This document shows positions 1 through 5,805 of a DNA stretch of 5,805 bases, piece after piece. Source of the DNA: Flavobacterium sp. (lineage in GTDB: Bacteria; Bacteroidota; Bacteroidia; Flavobacteriales; Flavobacteriaceae). The notes under the pieces were generated by a model. The model was not told the DNA's origin, did no database searches, and worked only from the letters and a program-made list of their open reading frames with translations. Position 1 is the first letter of the stretch, and the number at the start of each line of letters is the position of its first letter. Both the position numbers and the translations under genes were made by a program. The stretch lies in assembly GCA_003449615.1 (NCBI GenBank), contig DMHA01000275.1, positions 1 through 5,805 of the forward strand, given 5' to 3'.

Positions 1-36
1 CTAAAGCTGGAGGCTATTGAAAATTATCAATATTGA
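1..36 (+). CDS. Possible 3' end of an upstream gene (partial)
   Basis: Frame 1 is open from the left edge and gives 11 residues, LKLEAIENYQY, before a TGA stop at 34-36. The other two forward frames meet stops by position 20. The composition is protein-like, and a possible terminator follows about 30 bases after the stop, which fits the end of a gene transcribed in the same direction. Eleven codons are too few to identify a product, and an open stretch this short can occur by chance. Confidence 0.3.
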   Translation, partial: LKLEAIENYQY

Positions 37-67
37 TTAATAGTTACGATTTCATTTTTATGTATAG

Positions 68-91
68 AAGGACTGAATTCCTTATTTTTTT
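68..91 (+). terminator. Weak hairpin plus T-run, possible intrinsic terminator
   Basis: AAGGA (68-72) can pair with TCCTT (79-83) around a six-base loop, and after one A there is a run of seven T (85-91). This is the layout of a Rho-independent terminator on the plus strand. The stem is only five base pairs with two G-C pairs, so it is weak, and T-runs are common in this AT-rich sequence. Its place between a likely gene end at 36 and a promoter at 107-140 supports the reading. Confidence 0.3.
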
Positions 92-106
92 ATAACTAAA
101 ATTTTA

Positions 107-140
107 TTGTTTAAAAAAAAATTGTTTTGTAGTATCTTTG
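107..140 (+). promoter_or_regulatory. Bacteroidota-type sigma-A promoter (TTG ... TAnnTTTG)
   Basis: TATCTTTG at 133-140 matches the Bacteroidota -7 consensus TAnnTTTG exactly. A TTG at 107-109 lies 23 bases upstream, at the long end of the spacing known for the -33 box in Flavobacterium. The region between is A/T-rich. The -7 box ends six bases before the ATG at 147, so transcription would start very close to, or at, the start codon. This promoter probably drives the 772-residue gene and, by read-through, the gene after it. Confidence 0.6.
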
Positions 141-146
141 TGAACT

Positions 147-2465
147 ATGAAATGGGGAAAAACAATTTTATTTTTTTGCTTTATTTACTGCAATATTGTA
201 ACCCTATCGGCACAAAATATTACAGTTGATGACACTTTTACTGCCCAAAATCTTGTCGAAAATGTGTTGGTAAATAGTACCTGTGCTAAGGTTTCCAATT
301 TTTCTGCAACGGGAAATGACTTTCCAGTTGGGCAAAATAGTTATGGCTATTTTACCAATGCTGGGGGAAGTTTTCCTTTTAAAGAAGGGGTTGTATTAAG
401 TACTTGGTCTGCAAAAAAATCAATTGGTCCATATAATGGCGATAAAGGTTACGACAATTATAAATGGCCTGGCGACTCAGATTTGAATCAAGCCATAGGG
501 ATTTCGACTTCAATAACAGCTACAGTTTTGGAATTTGATTTTATTCCGTTAACCAATTTTTTAAGCTTTGATTATATTTTTGCCTCTACTGAATATGCCG
601 ATACTGGTTCTTGCGACTATACTGATGGTTTTGCTTTTTTGATTAAAGAAAACATCCCTAATTCTGTTTACCAAAATTTAGCCGTAATTCCTGGAACCCA
701 AACACCTGTTTCTTCTACAAATATACGTCCAACAATACCGCCTGCTGGAAATAAAAGTGGATGCCCAGCTGAAAATCAACAATATTTTAATGGTTTTAAT
801 GATAGTTTAAGTCCAATAAATTATGCAGCACAAACAGTCGTAATGAATGCTCAAACACCTGTAATTGCAGGGAAAAGTTATCATATTAAGTTGGTTATAG
901 CCAATGATATTAATGAATATTACGATTCTGCCGTTTTCTTAAATGCTGGAAGTTTTGCTCCAAAAATTAATTTAGGAATAGACCGATTAGCCGCAAGCAA
1001 TCCGATTTGTTTTGGCGAAAGCTATACTATTGACACCCAACTTCCAGCTACTTATGATTATAAATGGTTCAAAGATGGGAATCTAATGTCAGGAAAGACT
1101 AAACCAACATTGGATGTTACTGATACAGGAACTTACAAAGTAGAAGTAGTTTTTACGCCATCAACTTGTAATACATCAGATGAAATAAAATTAGAATTCG
1201 CTCCTGAAATTATTTTATCAAATACCACACTTTCACAATGTGATGATACTAATGATGGAATAACCATTTTTGATTTGACAAAAGCAGATAATATCATAAA
1301 AAACAATAATGCGGGTTTAAGTCCAGTGGTTTATTACGAATTGAAAACTGATGCGGAAGGAAAAATAAATCCTATTTTGACTCCAACTTCTTATACAAAT
1401 AAATTAGCTGTTCCAACACTTTTTGCCCGAGTTACCAACTCATTTGGCTGTGCCAATTATGCTCAAGTTGACCTTGCAGTTTCTAATAATAGCGTTGCAA
1501 CACAAAGTCCAGTTCTAACTTGTGATGAGGATGCAATTCAAGACGGTTTATATCAATTCGATTTGAATGTTCAAGTTAGTCCTCAAGTTATAAGCGGTTT
1601 GCCAGCCGGAATGATGGTCGAATATTATTCAAACACAAACGATGCCATTGCCCAAAAAAATCCTTTGCCCAATGTTTTCAAAAACACAACTGCAAACCAA
1701 CAAATTATTCAAGCTCGAATTGTAAACGGCTCCGATTGTTACGGAATTGTTCCCATAACACTTAAAGTAAACACCTTTAATCCTCACAATTTTCAGGATG
1801 AAAATGGTTTTGTATGTGCAAATTCAACCACGAATTTGAGTGTTGCTTCTGGATTTTCGAGTTATTTATGGAATACTGGAGAAATAACAAATAGTATTTC
1901 AATAGATTCTGCTGTTGATTATTCGGTTACGGTTACCAATATTAATGGTTGCAAGGCTGTCAAAAAATTTACCGTTACCAGCTTTGGAATTGCAACAATT
2001 ACTGGTGCTAGTGTTAATGATTTTGATGGAAATAATAATTCAGTTTTGCTGCAATATACAGGCATTGGTAACCACTATGAATTTTCGCTTGATGGAATCA
2101 ATTTTCAAGACAATCCTTTATTTACAGGAATTGCTCCTGGGAAATATTTGGCGTATGCCAATGAAAAAAACAGTTGTGGATTATCGGTTCCTTTTGCCGT
2201 TTATGTTTTAGATTATCCCCGATTTTTTACTCCAAATGGCGATGGACATAATGATTTTTGGAAAATTGAAAATTTAGATTTATTTCCAAATGCCACAATT
2301 ACTATTTATGACCGTTACGGCAAATTACTCAAACAGCTTAGTACTGTCAATCCAAGTTGGAACGGAAAACACATTGGAAAAGAATTGCCTGTTGACGATT
2401 ATTGGTTTCAATTAAACCTTGGCGAAGGCAAAATAATAAAAGGGCATTTTTCGTTAAAAAGATAG
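147..2465 (+). CDS. Secreted choice-of-anchor L protein with T9SS type B sorting domain
   Basis: A complete 772-residue protein, probably exported by Sec and then carried across the outer membrane by the type IX secretion system; an adhesin-like surface or secreted role is inferred. Residues 1-22 form a signal peptide (MKWGK, hydrophobic core, cleavage likely at SA|QN). Residues about 39-270 resemble the choice-of-anchor L domain: an LVENVLVN start, GVVLSTWSA at 81-89, [10 protein letters not shown] at 141-150, and the closing [10 protein letters not shown]...[12 protein letters not shown]. An Ig/PKD-like domain follows (about 274-352, W307, C288, C341), then two CDD modules (358-447, 454-543), a PKD-like domain (about 549-612, LWNTGE), a beta domain resembling SprB-type repeats (about 614-688), and the sorting domain (689-772). 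ATG 147 is chosen because it gives the signal peptide; the next Met is residue 233. No catalytic motif is visible. Function beyond secretion and probable adhesion is unknown. Confidence 0.93.
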   Translation: MKWGKTILFFCFIYCNIVTLSAQNITVDDTFTAQNLVENVLVNSTCAKVSNFSATGNDFPVGQNSYGYFTNAGGSFPFKEGVVLSTWSAKKSIGPYNGDKGYDNYKWPGDSDLNQAIGISTSITATVLEFDFIPLTNFLSFDYIFASTEYADTGSCDYTDGFAFLIKENIPNSVYQNLAVIPGTQTPVSSTNIRPTIPPAGNKSGCPAENQQYFNGFNDSLSPINYAAQTVVMNAQTPVIAGKSYHIKLVIANDINEYYDSAVFLNAGSFAPKINLGIDRLAASNPICFGESYTIDTQLPATYDYKWFKDGNLMSGKTKPTLDVTDTGTYKVEVVFTPSTCNTSDEIKLEFAPEIILSNTTLSQCDDTNDGITIFDLTKADNIIKNNNAGLSPVVYYELKTDAEGKINPILTPTSYTNKLAVPTLFARVTNSFGCANYAQVDLAVSNNSVATQSPVLTCDEDAIQDGLYQFDLNVQVSPQVISGLPAGMMVEYYSNTNDAIAQKNPLPNVFKNTTANQQIIQARIVNGSDCYGIVPITLKVNTFNPHNFQDENGFVCANSTTNLSVASGFSSYLWNTGEITNSISIDSAVDYSVTVTNINGCKAVKKFTVTSFGIATITGASVNDFDGNNNSVLLQYTGIGNHYEFSLDGINFQDNPLFTGIAPGKYLAYANEKNSCGLSVPFAVYVLDYPRFFTPNGDGHNDFWKIENLDLFPNATITIYDRYGKLLKQLSTVNPSWNGKHIGKELPVDDYWFQLNLGEGKIIKGHFSLKR
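1218..1487 (+). repeat. CDD module, copy 1 (protein-level repeat)
   Basis: Residues 358-447 of the 772-residue protein. The pattern is: short strand, then [12 protein letters not shown], about 18 variable residues, VVYY, a D-A pair, [18 protein letters not shown], and a closing LAV strand. The same order of landmarks recurs in the next module and at the visible end of the downstream protein. I recognise this as a module common in large Flavobacteriia T9SS proteins, but I do not assign it a biochemical function. Confidence 0.65.
1506..1775 (+). repeat. CDD module, copy 2 (protein-level repeat)
   Basis: Residues 454-543 of the 772-residue protein. The landmarks match copy 1 but are more diverged: [41 protein letters not shown] and a closing LKV strand. 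It follows copy 1 after only about six residues, so the two are in tandem. The divergence points to an old duplication or separate acquisition rather than a recent one. Confidence 0.55.
2211..2462 (+). other. T9SS type B C-terminal sorting domain
   Basis: Residues 689-772, the last part of the first protein. Family landmarks in order: [16 protein letters not shown] (690-705), [14 protein letters not shown] (718-731), W738-[10 protein letters not shown] (747-754) and the terminal GHFSLKR. This is the gliding-motility-associated type B domain that directs cargo to the type IX secretion system. In Flavobacterium johnsoniae type B cargo is known to depend on SprF-like partner proteins; none is visible in this window. 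The domain is intact and ends exactly at the stop codon. Confidence 0.95.
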
Positions 2466-2488
2466 TTAATATTTGTTATTTTTATCCA

Positions 2489-5400
2489 ATGAAAAAAATT
2501 GTCCTACTTCTATTTATACTTTTATCAATAAATTGTTTTGCTCAATTTAGCAAAACACATTACATTCCACCCTTGTCTGGCTCAAATTCAGTAGCCGCAC
2601 AAGAGCAATATTTATACATTTCCACCCCAAGTTTAACTTATGTAAAAGTTAAAATTATTGCCATAGGGGGAGTAACTACTAATGTAACTGTAAAACAAGA
2701 CACTCCTTATGTTTATTCCATAGGTTTTGGAACTGACACCCAACTTATGGCGAGTAGCAATTTTGTAAACACACCACTTTCCGACAAAGGATTTATTGTT
2801 GAAGCCGAAAGTTTAGTTTATGTTGCAGCAAGAGTAAGTGCTGGAAGCTATAATCAAGCGGGATCATTAGTTTCAAAAGGAATGTCGGCATTGGGGAAAG
2901 AATTTAGAGTGGGTGCTTTTATAAATACTGCAACTACAAATTTTGCTTCATTTCGATATACCTTTCTATCCATTTTAGCCACAGAAAACAATACTTTGGT
3001 TGAATTTAGCGATATCAAACCAGGTGTTTCTTTATTTAATAATCCTAGTGTTGGAAACACTCCCACAAGTGTTACCTTGAACAAAGGACAAAGTTATATT
3101 TTGGCAACCGAAGACATAAGCATTGAAAACAAAGATGGATTAATTGGTGCGTTAGTCAAATCGAATAAACCAATAGCTTTTAATTGCGGTTCTTTTGGTG
3201 GCACAAATGGAGATATTAATAATAATTTAGATTTAGGATTTGATCAAATTGTTCCCATAGAAAATATCAAGAGTAAAGATTCAGATGAAACAAAATACAT
3301 TTTTGTAAGAGGATTGGGACTTGACATTACCGAAAGACCTTTAATAGTGGCTCACGAAGACAACACCGAAATATTTATTAACGAAGTGAACACAACCACA
3401 TTAAATGCAGGACAATATTTAGCCATAAACGGCTCTTTATATGGTGCTGATGGTAATATGTATGTGAGAACCACAAAACCTGCATTTGCCTTCCAAAGTG
3501 TTGGCGGGGCAAACCAGCCCAATCAGGAAATGTTTTTTGTTCCGCCCTTAAATTGTTCTACTCCAAACACCGTAGATAATATTCCAATGATTGAACAAAT
3601 TGGTTCAAGATCATTCACAACTTATAGTGGTTTAAATATTGTTACTGAAACTGGTGCCACTTTAAAAATAGGAATTGATGGAACAAATTACCCCATTTCT
3701 AGTCTTCCTTCTGGAGTTTCAGTAAATCTCCAAGCAGTAACAGCCAATCCAGATTTTGAAGTTTATAGCATTAGAGGTTTGAGAGGCAATATTGGTGTAT
3801 TTTCGAATAGGCAAGTTTATGTTTCCTATTTTGGCTCGAGTGGTGCTGCAACTTATGGTGGTTATTATTCCGGATTTGACCTAAAGCCAGAAATTACTTC
3901 CGAAATAAAAATTGGGGCAAATTCTTCTTGTATTCCAAACGTGATATTGAAAATTAGTACTTTGACCTCTTATGATTCTTTCGAATGGTATAAAAATGAC
4001 GTGAAAATTGAAGGCGAAACGAGCAACTCATACACGCCAAACGAGCCCGGTTTTTATCAGGTTAAAGGAACAAACTCCAACTGTGGAAACTTTGTCTTTT
4101 CCGATAAAATTCCTGTTAGCCTTTGCCCTACTGATTTAGATAATGACAATGCCAATGATAATATTGACATAGATAATGACAATGATGGAATCCTAAATTG
4201 TACAGAATCTTACGGAAATTTAAACATCGATATTTCTAATCCAATTACAGGAAATATCAATCTGAATACTTATTCCAATTCATTCACAGGAGAAACCACA
4301 ACAACAGGTGTCGATTTGCCAAAGGGAACATTTATAGGCAATTCAGATGGCAGTTTTATTACCGAAATTCCAACAGGTAAGGCCAATACAGAAACAGGTA
4401 CAGAAGCAAGTGGCGTAACCTATAAAATGACTTTTGCTCAACCCATAAGTGTCGGAATTGAATATGTTTCTGCAGCAAATGTTTCAGATTTGATAAATGA
4501 TACCGCAGAATATGTTATCAATTCAGATATAGACAAAACAATATCAGTGCTCAATCCTGATAATCAATTGTTGATTGATACTAACTATGATGGAATATAC
4601 GAAACTGGAATTACAGCATTTTCCTCTTTTGAAATCAGATTTAGACTCAATAGTGCAACTCCATTAGCAGCAGGAACAGGCACTTTCAAATTCTTGACTT
4701 ATTTAGCCAATTCCATCAGTTTTACCCATAAAAATCTATCCGAAACTGATTCAAATAAATCTACATTTAAAATTTTTGCCAGTTGTATTCCAAAAGATTC
4801 TGATGGAGACAACATTCCAGACCAATTGGATACCGACAGCGACAATGACGGAATTGCAGATACTATTGAAGCCCAAGCAAATGCAACAATTTCAATTTCT
4901 AATACAGATACCAATAATAATGGTTTAGACAATGCTTTTGAACCGGGTTTTACACCTGTTGACACAGATAATGATTTAGTTCCTGATTATTTGGATTTAG
5001 ACAGCGACAATGATGGAATTTTAGATTCGGCAGAAACTGGAAATGATTTGGATTCAGATGGGATTAGAAATTATCGCGACTTAGACAGTGATAATGATTT
5101 ATGTTCCGATGTTATCGAAGCTGGATTTTTAGACCCAGACAGCGATGGGAAATATGGAAATTCACCAATATCTGTTGATTTAAATGGGTTAGTAATTGGA
5201 GCGCCATACACCACTCCAAATCCTAATTATTTAATTTCGGCACCTATTGTAATTACGAAACAACCCACAGTTGCTCCTACTTGCGAATTGCAAAACGCAA
5301 CAATTACGCTGGTTGATAACGGTGGAAACACCTATCAGTGGCAACTTTCGACCGATGGCTTGAATTGGAACAACCTCAACAACAATGCAATTTATGCAGA

Positions 5401-5805
5401 TGTTACCACAAAAACATTAACAATAAGTAGTGTTACCAATTCAATGAACGGTTACAAATATCGGGTTCAACTGAATAAAACTGGGAATTCTTGTGGTCTT
5501 ACTTCAGGAGAAACCACCTTAACCGTTTACGTTTTGCCTGTTGTAAATGACATCACAATTATTCAATGTGACGATGATTTAGATGCGATTTCTGCATTTA
5601 ATTTAACAGTAAAAAATCCTGAAATCTCAGCTAATTTTGCCAATGAAACCATTACATACTACACTTCTTTGGCGGGAGCCAACACTGCCGATGCCACACA
5701 ATTAATTACAACACCATTAGCCTTTACAAATACCACCGCTGGAACAATGCCAGTTTGGGCAAGAGTTGTAAATTCTAATGGCTGTTTTAGTGTTGCAAAA
5801 TTAAC
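2489..5805 (+). CDS. Large modular surface protein: IgGFc-binding-like head, TSP3 repeats (3' partial)
   Basis: Open for 1105 codons plus two bases to the right edge with no stop, so the C-terminus is missing. ATG 2489 gives a clear signal peptide ([18 protein letters not shown], cleavage likely before Q19). Residues about 40-465 form a beta-rich head resembling the IgGFc-binding N-terminal domain ([33 protein letters not shown]). An Ig-like domain follows (about 468-545; C481, W500, C532), then TSP3 calcium-binding repeats (547-573), an unassigned beta-rich domain (574-767), more TSP3 repeats (768-889), a second Ig-like domain (918-1017; C932, W951, C1002) and a CDD module from 1020. It starts 23 bases after the upstream stop, with no terminator or strong promoter between, so co-transcription is likely. 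No Shine-Dalgarno sequence is seen, as usual in Bacteroidota. A secreted, calcium-stabilised adhesin is the best inference; a T9SS sorting domain is expected beyond the edge but not seen. The ligand is unknown. Confidence 0.92.
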   Translation, partial: MKKIVLLLFILLSINCFAQFSKTHYIPPLSGSNSVAAQEQYLYISTPSLTYVKVKIIAIGGVTTNVTVKQDTPYVYSIGFGTDTQLMASSNFVNTPLSDKGFIVEAESLVYVAARVSAGSYNQAGSLVSKGMSALGKEFRVGAFINTATTNFASFRYTFLSILATENNTLVEFSDIKPGVSLFNNPSVGNTPTSVTLNKGQSYILATEDISIENKDGLIGALVKSNKPIAFNCGSFGGTNGDINNNLDLGFDQIVPIENIKSKDSDETKYIFVRGLGLDITERPLIVAHEDNTEIFINEVNTTTLNAGQYLAINGSLYGADGNMYVRTTKPAFAFQSVGGANQPNQEMFFVPPLNCSTPNTVDNIPMIEQIGSRSFTTYSGLNIVTETGATLKIGIDGTNYPISSLPSGVSVNLQAVTANPDFEVYSIRGLRGNIGVFSNRQVYVSYFGSSGAATYGGYYSGFDLKPEITSEIKIGANSSCIPNVILKISTLTSYDSFEWYKNDVKIEGETSNSYTPNEPGFYQVKGTNSNCGNFVFSDKIPVSLCPTDLDNDNANDNIDIDNDNDGILNCTESYGNLNIDISNPITGNINLNTYSNSFTGETTTTGVDLPKGTFIGNSDGSFITEIPTGKANTETGTEASGVTYKMTFAQPISVGIEYVSAANVSDLINDTAEYVINSDIDKTISVLNPDNQLLIDTNYDGIYETGITAFSSFEIRFRLNSATPLAAGTGTFKFLTYLANSISFTHKNLSETDSNKSTFKIFASCIPKDSDGDNIPDQLDTDSDNDGIADTIEAQANATISISNTDTNNNGLDNAFEPGFTPVDTDNDLVPDYLDLDSDNDGILDSAETGNDLDSDGIRNYRDLDSDNDLCSDVIEAGFLDPDSDGKYGNSPISVDLNGLVIGAPYTTPNPNYLISAPIVITKQPTVAPTCELQNATITLVDNGGNTYQWQLSTDGLNWNNLNNNAIYADVTTKTLTISSVTNSMNGYKYRVQLNKTGNSCGLTSGETTLTVYVLPVVNDITIIQCDDDLDAISAFNLTVKNPEISANFANETITYYTSLAGANTADATQLITTPLAFTNTTAGTMPVWARVVNSNGCFSVAKL
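2627..3844 (+). repeat. Four-fold beta unit in the IgGFc-binding-like head
   Basis: Residues 47-452 show one landmark order four times: a strand after a T or NT, then a V-x-L-x-x-G-x-x-Y-like turn, then a P-or-S-led strand ending near glycines. Landmarks are TYVKVKI / [10 protein letters not shown] / [20 protein letters not shown] / LNKGQSYIL / [20 protein letters not shown] / LNAGQYLAI / [12 protein letters not shown]; and GATLKIGI / LPSGVSVNL / [13 protein letters not shown]. Copies 2 and 3 are the most alike, copies 1 and 4 weaker. This was found by eye, and the outer copies need structural confirmation. Confidence 0.5.
4127..4207 (+). repeat. TSP3 calcium-binding repeats, first cluster
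   Basis: Residues 547-573 of the second protein carry a dense series of Asp at alternating positions (D549, D551, D553, D557, D560, D562, D564, D566), then G567 and a closing CTE. This is the thrombospondin type 3 pattern DxDxDG, whose aspartates bind calcium in known family members. In the first part an Asn-Ala-Asn replaces the usual D-G, so only the second loop (DIDNDNDGI) has the full motif. Confidence 0.85.
4790..5158 (+). repeat. TSP3 calcium-binding repeats, second cluster
   Basis: Residues 768-889 of the second protein hold several DxDxDG-type loops: D770-S-D-G-D, D781-T-D-S-D-N-D-G, D825-T-D-N-D, D836-L-D-S-D-N-D-G, D853-L-D-S-D-G, D864-L-D-S-D-N-D and D882-P-D-S-D-G. Acidic closers such as DTIEA, DSAET and DVIEAG lie between them. 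A less acidic stretch (about 797-820, with [11 protein letters not shown]) lies between the second and third loops. This should form a rigid, calcium-loaded stalk between head and C-terminal domains. At DNA level the loops reuse near-identical words, for example 4835-4848 and 5000-5013. Confidence 0.9.
5546..5805 (+). repeat. CDD module in the second protein (truncated by window edge)
   Basis: Residues 1020-1105 show the landmarks seen twice in the upstream protein: [18 protein letters not shown], a D-A pair, [23 protein letters not shown] and the start of a last strand. In this family such modules often stand in series before the sorting domain, so more copies may follow beyond the edge. Confidence 0.7.

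Noticed and set aside
9..13. GGAGG as a Shine-Dalgarno sequence
   Set aside because: No start codon follows at a suitable distance. The next ATG (60-62) opens only 11 codons, and Bacteroidota rarely use this signal.
1915..2211. 98-codon open frame on the plus strand
   Set aside because: It lies wholly inside the 772-residue gene in another frame. Its translation is low-complexity Leu/Ile-rich with no recognisable domain, while the overlapping frame has clear family domains.
2468..2475. AATATTTG in the gap between the two genes as a -7 promoter box
   Set aside because: It differs from TAnnTTTG at the first base, and such near-matches are frequent in AT-rich DNA. The 23-base spacing favours co-transcription.
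2534..2536. Cys16 of the second protein as a lipoprotein acylation site
   Set aside because: The residues before it are S-I-N, which do not fit a lipobox (small residue such as Gly, Ala or Ser just before the Cys). The FA|Q site two residues later is a typical Bacteroidota signal peptidase I site.
2854..3084. 76-codon open frame on the minus strand
   Set aside because: It is antisense to the IgGFc-binding-like head of the second gene, with no promoter or recognisable protein features.
4699..4965. 88-codon open frame on the minus strand, with hydrophobic stretches
   Set aside because: It is antisense to the end of the inserted domain and the TSP3 region. Asp codons (GAT/GAC) read as Ile/Val on the other strand, which explains both its openness and its hydrophobicity.
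4127..5158. Aspartate-rich repeats as a CRISPR array or tandem satellite
   Set aside because: The repetition is at protein level in one open frame, with irregular spacing and variable DNA; there are no uniform repeats and spacers.

Overview
The window looks like a piece of a Flavobacterium-type genome (phylum Bacteroidota). It is strongly AT-rich, the gene starts lack a Shine-Dalgarno sequence, a TAnnTTTG-type promoter element precedes the first gene, the signal peptides end in A-Q, and the first protein ends in a type IX secretion (T9SS) type B sorting domain. These are my recognitions from the sequence; no database was searched.

Layout: positions 1-146 hold the possible last 11 codons of an upstream gene (stop at 34-36), a weak hairpin plus T-run that could be its terminator (68-91), and a Bacteroidota-type promoter (107-140) whose -7 box ends only six bases before the first start codon. 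A complete 772-residue gene follows (147-2465): signal peptide, choice-of-anchor L head, a string of Ig/PKD-like beta domains, and a type B C-terminal sorting domain. After a 23-base gap, a second, larger gene starts at 2489 and stays open for 1105 codons to the end of the window. It is easy to miss because no stop codon lies inside the window. It encodes a signal peptide, an IgGFc-binding-like beta-rich head, an Ig-like domain, thrombospondin type 3 (TSP3) calcium-binding repeats split by an unassigned domain of about 195 residues, a second Ig-like domain, and the start of a module also found twice in the first protein.

Inferred biology: both genes probably form one transcription unit encoding two large secreted or surface-attached, adhesin-like proteins. 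The same Cys-Asp-Asp module occurs in both, which suggests they were built from one set of parts. The second protein probably also ends in a T9SS sorting domain beyond the right edge, but this cannot be seen. There is no sign of CRISPR, RNA genes, insertion sequences or phage. The window looks like a typical Bacteroidota surface-protein locus rather than a clearly new system. The points most worth following up are the unassigned domain inside the TSP3 region, the four-fold pattern in the head of the second protein, the shared modules, and the near-leaderless start of the first gene.
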